A stretch of DNA of 64,000 nucleotides from Microvelia longipes (taxonomy: Eukaryota; Arthropoda; Insecta; Hemiptera; Veliidae), in assembly GCA_018340805.1 (NCBI GenBank), contig JACMZG010001913.1, positions 26,912,099 through 26,976,098 on the forward strand, in the 5' to 3' direction. Numbering within the stretch: position 1 is the first letter of the stretch; each line of letters opens with the position of its first letter. A program made the position numbers and the translations under genes. Below, one piece after another: positions 40,027-50,833 of this stretch. A model generated the notes under the pieces. The model was not told the DNA's origin and did no database searches. It saw nothing but the letters and a program-made list of their open reading frames with translations.

Positions 40027-40238
40027 TTATCTTAAATCTTCCATAAAATGGAGCGTATCGTTAGTGTGAGAGTAGCATCCGAGAGGAAGTGCCGGGAAAT
40101 TCAGCCCCAGAATGTCTAAAGAGGCGGCTCCACAAAACTCTTCCTCCAGGCTGGATTTAGTCGATCCCTCGCGCTTTGATACCTCTAATACACCACTGGC
40201 AAGACCCTCGAAATCAAATTTTACTTTCTCGCCTAGAC
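40027..40238 (-). CDS. Gene 2, last exon of DUF4773-like domain
   Basis: Minus-strand acceptor TTGTTACAG at 40247-40239, stop TAA at 40029-40027. It encodes GLGEKVKFDFEGLASG and ends with SLDILGLNFPALPLGCYSHT, aligning with the last exon of gene 1. The phase is 1, as in gene 1. The open frame upstream of the acceptor (MYQLLVT...) is intron sequence. Confidence 0.8.
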
Positions 40239-40488
40239 CTGTAACAAGAAGTTGATACATTTTCAGAATTTAATAAATAAGCGCCAGAGGAGTTCGTTAT
40301 AATTCCAGTAATAAAATAAGTTTCTCCACTATTGAGAGACTTCAATAAGTCACATTATATCCCTCTATTAACCACTCTAGGCCCATGCTTAACAGGTGCA
40401 TAAACAGTGCCTGGTAACATTATTATTTTTAGAATTGTAAAATGAATGAATGGAGTAATTGATGTCAAGGGATGAAATAAAATTTTAC

Positions 40489-40581
40489 CCTGAGTTTGTG
40501 TGATCTCTTGCCTATTTTTGTCCAAAATTATAGATAATCTAGTTGTGTTGGTTGTCTTGGGTACCGCGGCTTCCAGGCAGA
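40489..40581 (-). CDS. Gene 2, domain exon 2
   Basis: A minus-strand exon of 93 bp with acceptor TTGTTACAG, donor GTAAAA and phase 1. It encodes VCLEAAVPKTTNTTRLSI then ILDKNRQEITQTQG. It has the same length and the same VCLE start as the gene 1 exon at 33069-33161. It is too short to be found as an open frame and is supported only by splice sites and homology. Confidence 0.75.
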
Positions 40582-41777
40582 CTGTAACAAGTACATAAAC
40601 AATTTTTTTTTTTTAAAACAAAATGCCTACTTATAACCGAACTTCTGTGACATGTGGGTGATGTATCTTAGTTTTTTAGAAAAAAAATATCAGAAAATTA
40701 TTTTAAATTTAATAATGTATAATAACATATAATATAAAACAGTAAACATGCTTTATATTTATTCTTTAAAGTATTCATAGCTTTCATGTGTTATTCAAAC
40801 AAGATTAACACCACGGTGAGCATAAAGTTTTCTAATTTTAATTAAATAGTAAACTTAAAATGAGGTTAGTAAAGATTCTACTTACTTAAGGCTTCAGAGT
40901 CAATAACTATTTTATAAATAACTAATACAAATTTAACAGATCCTTTTCTATCTTTGTGATAATTTGGTAATTAGATAAATTTAAATAGATATTGTTTATA
41001 TGAAGTATTATTATAATACAATATAATATGTGATATCGTATATTACAAAACAAGAGGCCTTCGACCTCCCTGTGGCCGCATCTCGGCCACATGGTTGTTG
41101 TACTTTATCAGTTCGTCATGTTACTGGTTTATATAAGTGGCATACTGCCACAGTATAAGCGAATATTTAAATGTATTAGTGAAAACCTTTTATTTTCATT
41201 ATGCCAATTAATGACATTGTTTTGTTGACATATATATTATGTCAATCAATAACCAGAACTAATACTGCAAAAATGTAATTTCGTATGTTTGTGAACCATA
41301 CATAGTTGAATATTTGTAAAAATTTCAGCTCAATATAAACACTTTATGAAGATTTTTTATATGTTTGTGGGGTCATTTTTGTGGGTTAATGACGTCTCAC
41401 ATTTTTCATAAACAATAGGGGTTGGGACATTATTATAGGGACACCAGGTTGATTACGTTTCATTTCGATCTAAGAAAGCGTTCGAAAGTTTTTTTTTGAA
41501 AATTCGCTACAATGTTCGTCTTTGTGTCTAGGAGAACCTGGAGAAATCAGTGTGGTCGTTAAGTTATGTGGAGGTATCTTTCAGTTTGAGGAAAAAATTT
41601 CCAATCTTTTAATGTAAGTATGTATAATATAGTTTCTTAAAAGAACACGCATAAGGTGTAACACACATATACCTTATGTGTGTAATTTAAGAAACTCCAA
41701 TTTGTTAAATTTGAATTATTTTGATTCAGATTGATTCTTTGAACTTAAATTGAATTCCTTTATCGTTCGTTAGTTAC
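40582..41777 (-). other. Intron of gene 2 with dispersed repeat and hairpin
   Basis: A phase-1 intron of 1.2 kb. It contains a repeat at 41051-41164 that recurs at about 57.96 kb. An imperfect hairpin at about 41630-41692 has outer arms AGTTTCTTAA/TTAAGAAACT and inner arms CATAAGGT/ACCTTATG. Confidence 0.6.
41051..41164 (-). repeat. Dispersed repeat family 2, copy 1
   Basis: Read on the minus strand it runs from ATTCGCTTATACTGTGGCA through TATGCCACTT to GGCCACAGGGAGG. The same succession occurs on the plus strand at 57963-58072. It contains the internal palindrome GTGGCCG...CGGCCAC. No coding capacity; class unknown (SINE or MITE fragment). Confidence 0.5.
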
Positions 41778-41897
41778 CTTCCTTGTTGAAAAATTTAAAG
41801 TTTAGTGAAAGGCAGCAGTTGCAGGCAACAATGTCATTACAGCTGCAAAACGGATCCGCTTTAACGAATGAAGTTAAATTTAATCTACCGCTTTCAC
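41778..41897 (-). CDS. Gene 2, domain exon 1 (CxC motif)
   Basis: A minus-strand exon of 120 bp with acceptor TTTTGCAG, donor GTAACT and phase 1. It encodes GESGRLNLTSF then the cysteine block CSCNDIVACNCC and LSLNFKFFNKEG. The block parallels CECQGSACSCC of gene 1 and is the signature used for the DUF4773-like call. Too short to be found as an open frame; supported by splice sites and the paralogous exon. Confidence 0.75.
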
Positions 41898-42262
41898 CTG
41901 CAAAATAAAGAAATATTAACAAGGAGTGCACCAACATAAGGGAATCCAATGCTTAGGTGTAACAAAATTGTCTTCTGACATCATAATATTAGCTTAATAT
42001 GATGCCTTAGCCTTAGGTGTAGCTATAGAAAATAATTTAACCAATAAAGTTTGAACTTTCGACGAAGCCGGGCTAACCTGTACTAGGCTACCTTTTCCTC
42101 TTGAAAAAGAAACCCTGAACAGGTTAAATCAAATAAAATTGAAATTCAGTAATGAGGACATGGACTGAAATGATAGACTACACAAAATTGTATTCTCATT
42201 AAAAAGCCATGGCAGCTATTATTATATAATCAAATATAATAATTTAAAAATATAAAATATAC

Positions 42263-43553
42263 CTTTATTTTTGATCATGGCATCCCATTGAGTAATCGTA
42301 TCCTCAGATGAATTGATCTTCAGAAGGTAATTTTTAAAGATTGTTCCGTCGTCTATGAGCAAAGCAGACTTATCTTGAAGATTTTTTATTGCTGTTGCAA
42401 TGGGTAAACTAGATGGGTTTGCAAGGTTACTTGAAGTTGGATTCGATGCTGATAGATTTTGAGTTAAGTTTGAGCCAACAGCAACAGTAGGATGTAAGGC
42501 CGATAGATTGTATGCAAGGTTATTCTCGTTGGACAAAACAACCAGAGCATTCCCGGGATGATCCACCAAATAAGTGACGTCGATCTTTAAGACTTTGACA
42601 AGATTTCTCATAGCATCGATAATATTGGATCTAAATAATGCTAACATGTTTTCTAATGACTTATCAATTTCATTTTGAGCTTCTTGCATTATTTTTGGAG
42701 TACCGCTTTGAACAAGTTTTATACTATCTTGAGTATTCGCTAAATACTGTTTATAATTGTTGTTGAACTGGATATTGAAAGATTCAATTGATCTTCTAAT
42801 TATATTTGTTAAATAGTCAAGTAAGGGATTTTGATTCAATTTAAAAACGGATAGTCTGTCCTTGAGTACTTCAAATGGATTTATAAAACCGTCGATCATA
42901 GGTGGATTAGAAGTTTCGATTGGTGGAACCTTCTGTAAGGCCAATCCTTGTAAGTTTAGGACTTGAGCAGTATTCGAAACAGGTTGCTGAGGCTTTGTCA
43001 CAACTGTGGGAACGATCTGTGGACGAATCTGCTGCACAATCGGCTGAGCATTATATGTAGGGTTGGGAATTTGATGACTGGCGTAAAATTGATTTTGCTG
43101 AACTAAAGGAATATTGGCATGTTGAGGAACTGCTTGGTTTATATTTTGATTCATCATTGCTTCTCTCTGTCGAGCGATTTCTTGCATTTGCCTAATCAAA
43201 TTTAGCTGCTGATTTTGAACGCTAGGAATAGAATTGCCCATGTTTTGAAACTGATTCTGCATAACACGATGAGCTTGATTTTGCATTTCTAAAACCTGAT
43301 TAGATATTTGATGTTGAACACCGGAGATCTGATTGGCTAGTAATTGTTGCTGTATCGTCAGTTGAGGAGACTGTTGGAAAGCGTTAATTCCTTGCACGAC
43401 TTGGTTGTAACCTTGATTAAAGGCACCGTTAAAATTCGTTTGAGGATTGAATCCTGCATTTATTCCAGCCTGATTGATAGGTACTTGATAAAATTCAAAA
43501 CTCTTTGGCACCCAAATCACCAAAGTAACTGATATAATAATTAATTTACTCAT
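42263..43553 (-). CDS. Gene 2, large first coding exon: secreted Gln/Asn-rich protein
   Basis: The ATG at 43553 lies 7 nt after an acceptor TTTTTCAG (minus strand), so a 5'UTR exon lies further upstream, as in gene 1. It begins with a signal peptide, MSKLIIISVTLVIWVPKS. Residues about 20-220 are Gln/Asn-rich with likely coiled-coil stretches (NQISGVQHQISNQVLEMQNQ). Residues about 240-430 look globular and helical, with several N-glycosylation sequons (NLS, NLT). The end, LLIDDGTIFKNY ... MIKNKG, resembles the end of the gene 1 fusion exon. It ends AAA G/GTATAT at 42262, phase 1. Joined with its three small exons the product is about 571 residues. Tail-to-tail with gene 1; likely an inverted duplication whose N-terminal parts diverged or were exchanged. 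No repeat array is present. Confidence 0.8.
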
Positions 43554-45602
43554 AATTAACCTGAAAAAGTAATAAAAATATATTTTATAGCAATATGCTT
43601 TAGACTCCCTCATAAGACTATAGTGGGTAAATTCTTAAAATACTGAATAGCGAACATTTCCACCGGTAAAACTAATTCTATGCAGAAAACCAGAAGAGCT
43701 AACGATATTAAAGAATCAGCTTATGTCCATATTTAGCGTGGGGCATACGTGTCCCTAGACTGGTTTCCAATAACACACGTGGGGTCACACTCAAGTAGTC
43801 ACACAAAATTATCCTGATTTAATTGTTAGTTAATGAAACCTGGTCCAAAGATATTCTTATCAACTGTTATATCTCCAATAGCTGATTCTACAATCCCTCC
43901 TTACACTTCAGTAAATACATACTCGTAAGTTATAACAGTATTAGCCTGAATAAATATAGCTATCAGTAAAAAAACAGGCGAATTAAATTTGCAAGCCAGT
44001 TGCAATGCGCGCTTTCTTGCTAACCAATTCAATTTTTGCTTAATTTTTCGGTACATATTTGAACCTAAGCAGTAAAATCAATTCTTGTTATTTAATTTTT
44101 TCGAATTTTTCAAAGAATATGCACTAAATTTAGCATAAACATGAGGTGTTGCCTCATGGACTCAATTCGCCGACGCTCCTGTCTTACAAAAATAGCGTAA
44201 CTTTCAAATAAAACTTGCCCTCTCCGCGGCGGAATTTTTATTGTGGAAGTCATTTAATTTTTATGAAGGCTCTTTATTTGAACATTTTAAATAATTTATG
44301 CTTAAAGTTCACCAAAACATGCTCACATCTAAGAGTTCTCACATGATGGTCTTAAACGGGCTTTTCATTGCTGAAAATTTTGCAAGGTTAATTAGAAATG
44401 TTTGAAATTAAATTAAATAAGTTGAAGAGTATAAAGTATAAGAATGATTTGCATAAATGATCGAGTGCTACATCTTGTAGATTCTTAATTAAGGATTGCA
44501 ATCCCTTTTAGAATCCGCCTTAGTCTATAAATTAGAATCGACTTGACAAATCTCATTTCCTTAATGAAACCCCCTCCGCAGGAGTCCCTCCTCCCTCAGA
44601 ACATCGCAGTTACACCGGAAATTAAAATTGATCCACGAGATTTGTAAATTACATTATACCGTTGGTTTAACATTCCCTTCTACTTCTAATAAGTGAAAGA
44701 AAAACTAAGATACCACCTTAAAGAATCTTAAGGTCTAAAAATACCACATAAATACATAATTAAATAAAGTGTTTGAGACATATTAATACTTAAATGATTA
44801 AAAACAAGCTGTAAAAAAATTACGTATTAATTTAAACATTATAGGAGCTTTTAATATTGTCATATAAGCTAAAATGTTTACAAAAAATGTGTTCATCCAT
44901 TCATATAAATACCTACAGAGCAGTGCTAGTCATAGATGTGGTCGAGGACTCTTTGTATTCAAAATTTGCTAAAACATCAAAAATCTTTAGGCTTTTTATC
45001 AAACAAATATTTTATATTATTTTTTAAAACTTAAAAGTGTTGCTATTCGACAAACCGAGCTGGATTATCCCAAAATATATAATTTCTTTCTCACATAGAA
45101 CTTAGTTTTTATGCAAGATTTCTCTAAAATTGAAGCAGCCATTTGAGCCGTTGAGTGTGAACAAGAAATGTGACATACATTGGTATAGCTTGTAAACTGC
45201 GCTAGCGAGAATCTGGTTGAGGTTTCTTTCTATTAAGAAATCTTCACAACACCATTTAAAGCACTTTATATAAAACAAATATATATTTTTTTAAATTGAC
45301 ATGATGCCATCTTGATGCGCCTTGTTGGATTAAACCCAATATCTAATCAGTTATTCCTTTTATACAATTTGATTTTTAAACCCAGTTTCATAAAAATTAC
45401 ATCAGCTTGTGTACCTGTAGCGTGTTTACAAGAAATATGTACACACATATACTCATACATACATACAAACACACATATTTTTTTCAATTTTGGGATCTGG
45501 AGGTGCTGAGAGGTAGATATTTAACAAAAAAGAAGTTGTTGGTTTTTTGCAAATCCAATGCTTCCCTTCCTTCGAAGGGATAAATTGGAGGTATATGCCT
45601 TA
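43554..45602. other. Upstream region of gene 2
   Basis: It should contain the 5'UTR exon and promoter of gene 2, but I could not choose among weak candidates. No other gene is seen. The short frame near 45.3 kb runs over CA/TA-rich repeats and is not supportable. Confidence 0.4.
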
Positions 45603-45607
45603 AAAAT

Positions 45608-45765
45608 TGTAGGCGAATAAACAAACGCACATTATTTATAAAAAGAATAAAACTTTATATTTAGAAGAACGAACATTACACGTTAATTTTTTCTAACCTC
45701 TGAGAAAACAGGTTAGCCATGTCTTATTTTCTTACAACTAAATATAGATTTATAAAATTACAACA
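45608..45765 (-). repeat. 3' LTR of the Copia element
   Basis: 158 bp, flanked outside by the target duplication AAAAT (45603-45607). Just inside it (45766-45778) the minus strand reads TTAGGGAAGGACC, a purine-rich tract in the position of the plus-strand primer. Confidence 0.9.
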
Positions 45766-46071
45766 GGTCCTTCCCTAATTTTATAAAAAACAAAAAATAC
45801 CTGAAAAAATACAAGTTAAATGATAATTAAAACTTTGGAAAAATATAGATCAATATTACCACCGAGTAATTCATGGTAATAGTTCAAAAGTTTTAGTTAA
45901 AATTTTACTCAAAAACAATTTTTTAAACAGTTAATGGTGTACTTATACTAAAGTAACTAAACTTAATTCCTTATAAAATAATAATTTAAAAGTTCTCAAT
46001 AAATTTCAAAATAAATAAAATTAATTCCAAAAAAATCAACTCTTATAAAGATAAGTCTCAATAAAAAATTG

Positions 46072-46641
46072 TCAAGACGTTAATTTTAAAAACAAAAAAA
46101 AATATTCTTTATGAAAAGATTTAATGTGATCTAAACAATTGTTTAACTTGGGTTCAGTGAGTGGCTTTGTTAGAAAATCAGCCCATTGCTGGTCTGTTCT
46201 GACATGAATAAAGCTGTAATTATCAGACTTATATTTTTCATGTAAAAAGGAAACTTGTCTAATTAAATGGTTTGACCTTGAAGAGGTCGACCCATTTAGA
46301 GCCAGCTGAACAGCTGAAATATTGTCACAAAATATTTTAACAGGGCCGATCTTTGATTCAAGTAATTCTTCTAAAAATTCTTTCAAATAAACACTTTGCT
46401 TACAAGCCTCAGCCATGAGCTCTGCATCACATGTAGAAAGACAAATTTTATGCTGAGTTTTAGATGTATATTGTATGAGATTGGGACCTAAAGTATGTAA
46501 GAATCCAGTTGTAGAGCGCTGAGCACCCTTGCCATCGCGCCAGCTAGCGTCTACATGGCACATTAGTTCAAGAGGTCCTTTTTGTTCAAGAGACCATAAT
46601 TTATGGTGGTTTTGACATATCTCAAAACTTTTTAGCTGCAT
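46072..46641 (-). CDS. Copia RNase H domain
   Basis: The C-terminal part of pol, in a separate frame from the reverse transcriptase; the two frames overlap at 46622-46641, so a 1-nt shift separates them. RNase H features are visible: CHVDASWRDGKGAQRSTTGF with the first catalytic Asp, the STCDAELMAEA segment with the Glu, and KIFCDNISAVQLA with a further Asp. It ends at 46072, about 300 bp before the 3' LTR. Confidence 0.88.
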   Translation of the reverse strand: MQLKSFEICQNHHKLWSLEQKGPLELMCHVDASWRDGKGAQRSTTGFLHTLGPNLIQYTSKTQHKICLSTCDAELMAEACKQSVYLKEFLEELLESKIGPVKIFCDNISAVQLALNGSTSSRSNHLIRQVSFLHEKYKSDNYSFIHVRTDQQWADFLTKPLTEPKLNNCLDHIKSFHKEYFFLFLKLTS

Positions 46642-48112
46642 TTAAATGCACTAGTCTAGGATCTTTTATGTACTTAGATAAATGACTAACAGAGAATGAC
46701 AAATCCGGGCGGGTTTGCACCGAGAGGTACATTAAAGACCCTATAATTTCTTGGTATAAGGTAGAGTCTATTTTTTGTGATTCATGATAACAATCTAAGT
46801 CTTGTTTAACATCTATTGGGGTAGTAACTCCATTACAATTTGTCATACCAAAGCGTTGAAGTATGTCTTTGGCATACTGACTCTGTTTTACAATAATACA
46901 ATTAACACTCTGATTTATCTCAAGTCCTAGCATTTTTTCATTTACATTTAGTTTATTTATTTTAATCTTTTTTGAAATTTGGTTTATCATATTATCTAAT
47001 AAACCTTGGTCACTGTAAATTGTTAACAAATCGTCAACATGGCAGCCAATAATTATTTGTTTATTTTCTCTTATGTAAGAGAATATACATTTATCAGTTG
47101 AGTGTTGTTTAAAACCTAATTCTATTAAACTTTCAGAGAGTGTATTATGCCAAATATGGCCGCTTTGTTTGAGACCATAAATGGCCTTATTTAAATTACA
47201 AACTTTTTTCTTAGGACTGTCTACAGTTTTTAGACCTTGGGGTATGCTCATATAAACAGGCTGTTCTAATTTACCATAAAGGTAAGCAGACTGAACATCA
47301 AAATGGTCTACTTTCCAACCCTTTGTTGCAGCCAACGCTAGCAAACTTCTTAAACTAGAAGTTTTTATGACAGGAGCATACGTGGCTTCTACATCTATAC
47401 CTGGGCGTTGTGAGCAGCCTTTGGCTACTAAACGCGCTTTAAATTTTAAATTGTTGTCTGAAGTCTTCTTTGTAAACACCCACTTTGATCCAATGACAGC
47501 AGCGCCAGGAGGTACATCCACAATATCCCACGTTCCATGATCTTTTAACGATGTCAATTCTTGCTGTATAGCTTGCTTCCAATGTTTAGCATTAGGAGAT
47601 TCCATAGCTTCAGTGAAGTTAGTCGGTGTCGGTAAGGCGTTGATACAATCTAGATTAGCAAGTAATATACCTTCGCTTTCATCGCTAGAGGCAGATGAAC
47701 TTATTGCATCACTTGTACATGAGTCATCAGAAGTGGACAGATCTCCAGGAAGAGGCAGGTAAGTTTGATCAAAATCATCATTTTCACTTACTGACGATTC
47801 TTCATAATTTAATTGTTTTCTTGTGCTTCTTATTTTCTTTTTGTTTTTTGTTTCAGGTTCTGGATTGGCATTCAACTTTATCACAACATCTTTTTCTTCT
47901 AAATGATCCTCAGATTCATCATCTAAAGTTTTATGTATATTTTTTAATAAAAAATAACCCATTTTCTTATCACAAAATTTGATATCACGAGTTTCTAATA
48001 TACTATCAGTCTCAGGTTCATAAACTCTGTAAGTGTTTTTATTTCGTGAGTATCCTACAAAAATTCCTGGACACATTTTAGCATCAAGTTTTGACCTTTT
48101 TTGTTTTGGCAC
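46622..48112 (-). CDS. Copia reverse transcriptase
   Basis: Contains the end of the integrase C-terminal region (MCPGIFVGYSRNKNTYRVYE), an acidic linker, then the Copia reverse transcriptase: KWVFTKKTSDNNLKFKARLV, VDHFDVQSAYLYGKL with the first catalytic Asp, and CHVDDLLTIY as the catalytic box (HVDD in place of the usual YVDD). It then runs through SLMYLSVQTRPDLSFSVSHL towards RNase H. Its 5' end overlaps the integrase frame at 48055-48112, so a frameshift lies there. Confidence 0.9.
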   Translation of the reverse strand: MPKQKRSKLDAKMCPGIFVGYSRNKNTYRVYEPETDSILETRDIKFCDKKMGYFLLKNIHKTLDDESEDHLEEKDVVIKLNANPEPETKNKKKIRSTRKQLNYEESSVSENDDFDQTYLPLPGDLSTSDDSCTSDAISSSASSDESEGILLANLDCINALPTPTNFTEAMESPNAKHWKQAIQQELTSLKDHGTWDIVDVPPGAAVIGSKWVFTKKTSDNNLKFKARLVAKGCSQRPGIDVEATYAPVIKTSSLRSLLALAATKGWKVDHFDVQSAYLYGKLEQPVYMSIPQGLKTVDSPKKKVCNLNKAIYGLKQSGHIWHNTLSESLIELGFKQHSTDKCIFSYIRENKQIIIGCHVDDLLTIYSDQGLLDNMINQISKKIKINKLNVNEKMLGLEINQSVNCIIVKQSQYAKDILQRFGMTNCNGVTTPIDVKQDLDCYHESQKIDSTLYQEIIGSLMYLSVQTRPDLSFSVSHLSKYIKDPRLVHLNAAKKF

Positions 48113-48972
48113 CCAATAATAGCATAAAGTGCAAAAATCTTTAAATGTGAAAAACTAGGCTTGTTACCTGTGAATTTTTCATGAGGGGTTTGATTTTCTA
48201 GCGTTCGAGATGGTGTTCTGTTTTTAATATGGGCTATCGTTCCTGCAGCCTCAGCCCAAAACTTGTGTGGTAGGTTAGCATCAATAAGTAACGCTCGGAT
48301 ACCTTCCAGTATTGTACGGTTAGCACGTTCCGCGATCCTGTTACTCTGCGGAGAGTAAGTACACGTATATTCATGAGTAATTCCATTTAGCTTAAACAAT
48401 TTTTTAACATTTAAATTCATAAATTCAGTTCCTTGATCTGTTCTCACACGGGCAATTTTATAATTATAATAGTTAGAAGCCCATTTAATAAAATCTTTTA
48501 GTTTGTCATAGGTTTCAGATTTTTGTGCTAAGAAATGTGGGAACATCTTACGTGTGAAGTCATCCACTATAGTAAGAATATACAAAGATCCACCAATTGA
48601 TTTTGTAGGTAGTGGTCCTACAAGGTCACAATGTATTAACTCCAAAGGACGATTCGACTGCGGTTTAGATACTTCTTTGAATGGTTTTCTAGTATATTTA
48701 GCTTTGTAACAGACAGTGCATGAGTCTTTCATATCGTTATTATTAGTGTAATTGAAGTCATGAACCATATTGTATGATTTTAATTGTTTAATGTAATCAT
48801 AATTTACATGACCTAAAATCCTGTGCCAATCATTCAATGTATAAACTTTACAGACTGAAGCACATTCTTCTGTGTTTTTCTTTTTGATAACATAGAAACC
48901 CCCACTCTTTTCTACGTCTATACATATATTTTTCTCTTTATGACTTATTTGACACATATTTTCTGTGAACAT
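48055..48972 (-). CDS. Copia integrase
   Basis: Begins with the end of the GAG-pre-integrase region. It has the zinc-binding HRILGH ... CTVC pattern and then the DDE core: HCDLVGPLPTKS with the first Asp, RTDQGTEFMN with the second, and SPQSNRIAERANRTILEG with the Glu. All three catalytic residues are present. The frame is lost after KIFALYAI, where the wild-type family continues in the frame of the next open reading frame. Its 5' side is cut by the LINE at about 48998. Confidence 0.9.
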   Translation of the reverse strand: MFTENMCQISHKEKNICIDVEKSGGFYVIKKKNTEECASVCKVYTLNDWHRILGHVNYDYIKQLKSYNMVHDFNYTNNNDMKDSCTVCYKAKYTRKPFKEVSKPQSNRPLELIHCDLVGPLPTKSIGGSLYILTIVDDFTRKMFPHFLAQKSETYDKLKDFIKWASNYYNYKIARVRTDQGTEFMNLNVKKLFKLNGITHEYTCTYSPQSNRIAERANRTILEGIRALLIDANLPHKFWAEAAGTIAHIKNRTPSRTLENQTPHEKFTGNKPSFSHLKIFALYAIIGCQNKKGQNLMLKCVQEFL

Positions 48973-49118
48973 GAGATCATAATCAAAGAAGGTTATCCGA
49001 GGTTATCTGACTAACACGCATTTTTTAATATCTCTCTTATTTTCGTATAAATTTGGTTTTTTGCGAGCTTTTTTTAACTTCAATTTTATTGCTAAACTTT
49101 ATTTATTAGTTTCTTACA

Positions 49119-50117
49119 ATGACAGATAATATCTGTGGGGTTTGTTTAAAGAAAATTGGCAAAAACGCTTGTCAGATAAAATGTGTGGGTGCGTGTGGAA
49201 AATGGATTCATGCTCTTTCCTGTGCAAAATTAGAAAAACAAAAGCTAATTTTTTTACAATCTGATAAAGGTAAAGAAGAGTGTTCAAAATTTCGCTGTCC
49301 AAATTGTATGTTTACAAATGAAATTTTTCAAGAATCACCTCAAAAACAATCCGTCGACGACTCCTTGACATTGCAAGTGTCATCAAATTTTTCCGACTTT
49401 TCTTCTATGGTATTTAAGAAGTTTAATGATCTAAGTTTTTTAATAGAAGAATCAAAAAATTCGAATGCAGATAAAATGAAAAATTTAACAAGTTCTATAA
49501 ATGACAAAATGGATTCTCTTTTAACTCAGGTTAGTTCAATCAATCATTCTATCTTTGAACTCCAGTCTAAAATTACTAAGAATGAATCATCCATTGAAAG
49601 TCTTGAAACTGATGTTAAGCTCCTAAAAACCCACACACATGACAACAATCCTAAGTTCGAAGAAATTCTGAGTGAGTTACGAGATCGTCAAATTCGCGCA
49701 CTCAATGTTATAATCTACGACCTACCTGAATCGTTGGCAAAAGATAGAAATGAACAAATCAAAGAAGATTTAACGGCTCTACTACCTATATTTCAGACTG
49801 CTGCCTTACCAGAAAGTTCTATTCAACAAATCAGACAGTATAGGTTAGGAGAAGTATCAGCTAATAAATCAAGGCCAATAAAGGTCACGTTGCCGACAAC
49901 TGTTGACGTTCATCTTCTATTTAAAACAAGTAAGCAAATTGAATCCAAACACATGGTTAAAGTTAGGAAAGATAAAACTCCGCGAGAAATATGTTTTATT
50001 TCCGCTAAATATGAAGAATGTAGACAAAGAAAACTGAACGGTGAAACTGATATTGAGGTGAAACATATTAAAGGAATCCCAACTATTTGTAAAGTTTCTG
50101 CGGTCTCAAAAAACTGA
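49119..50117 (+). CDS. LINE ORF1: PHD-like zinc finger and nucleic-acid-binding protein
   Basis: 332 residues. The N-terminus has a Cys/His pattern of PHD type: CGVC, CVGACGKW, HALSC and FRCPNC (residues about 5-65). A Ser-rich and coiled-coil-like middle follows (SSINDKMDSLLTQVSSINHS, then SLETDVKLLKTHTH). A basic C-terminal part starting RQIRALNVIIYDLPESLA resembles the RRM-like region of other LINE ORF1 proteins. It probably binds the element RNA. It is intact, and the next frame overlaps its stop codon region. Confidence 0.85.
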   Translation: MTDNICGVCLKKIGKNACQIKCVGACGKWIHALSCAKLEKQKLIFLQSDKGKEECSKFRCPNCMFTNEIFQESPQKQSVDDSLTLQVSSNFSDFSSMVFKKFNDLSFLIEESKNSNADKMKNLTSSINDKMDSLLTQVSSINHSIFELQSKITKNESSIESLETDVKLLKTHTHDNNPKFEEILSELRDRQIRALNVIIYDLPESLAKDRNEQIKEDLTALLPIFQTAALPESSIQQIRQYRLGEVSANKSRPIKVTLPTTVDVHLLFKTSKQIESKHMVKVRKDKTPREICFISAKYEECRQRKLNGETDIEVKHIKGIPTICKVSAVSKN

Positions 50118-50833
50118 GTAGTGTTTCAGTTTATTACCAGAACGTCCGTGGTCTTCGCACTAAACTTACCCAAACAAAACTATTCTTTCAAGACTGTGAG
50201 TATGATATGGTAATATTTACTGAAACATGGCTTCTCTCAGATATCCAAAATACTGAACTAACAGGTCCTAATAGCAAATACTGCATATACCGATGTGATC
50301 GTTCACTTGAAGCTACTAGTAAGAAACGTGGTGGAGGTGTCCTGATAGCAATAAAAAATATTTATTCGAGCTCTTTACTTCTTAAATCAGCTACTGCCAT
50401 TGACCAACTCTTTGTACGTGCTTCTATTGGCAATTTAAAAATATTCGTTAGTGGCTGTTATATTCCGCCCAACTCTTCTCATGAGCTCTACTCTAGTCAC
50501 TGTGAAAATCTAGAAAATTTTGTCACTAATAGTCAGTACAACCATGTTTTACTTTTGGGTGACTATAATGATTCTGCTACCCCGTGGGACACTGACATCC
50601 TGGATGCATATATTGAAGTTTCTACAGCTGCCAAAATTATTTTGAATACTCTATCGTTTCTGAGCTTAAAGCAAGTAAATACTGTGAAAAACTCTCAGAA
50701 TGATCTCTTAGATTTAGCTTTTATTTTTAATTCGGATAGTGTAATAACTAATCTAGTCAATGACCCTATGGTTCCTGCGGATCCATACCATCCTGCGTTG
50801 GATCTTATTTTTATCAGTGAACTCAAGGCTTAA
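50117..50833 (+). CDS. LINE ORF2, apurinic-type endonuclease part
   Basis: The homologous reading begins right at the ORF1 stop (SSVSVYYQNVRGLRTKL); the first in-frame ATG is only at 50207. Visible motifs: YYQNVRGL, IFTETWL with the catalytic Glu, GGGVLIAI, LLLGDYND with the Asp/Asn pair, LLDLAF, and PADPYHPAL with the final His. The frame ends at 50833 while the reverse transcriptase frame starts upstream at 50760, so a 1-nt shift lies at about 50800-50830. How ORF2 starts is unclear: the overlap could allow termination-reinitiation. Confidence 0.85.
   Translation, partial: SSVSVYYQNVRGLRTKLTQTKLFFQDCEYDMVIFTETWLLSDIQNTELTGPNSKYCIYRCDRSLEATSKKRGGGVLIAIKNIYSSSLLLKSATAIDQLFVRASIGNLKIFVSGCYIPPNSSHELYSSHCENLENFVTNSQYNHVLLLGDYNDSATPWDTDILDAYIEVSTAAKIILNTLSFLSLKQVNTVKNSQNDLLDLAFIFNSDSVITNLVNDPMVPADPYHPALDLIFISELKA

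Noticed and set aside
44905..44945. TATAAATA followed by an initiator-like motif on the plus strand
   Set aside because: No plus-strand gene follows before the Copia element, so I do not call a promoter.
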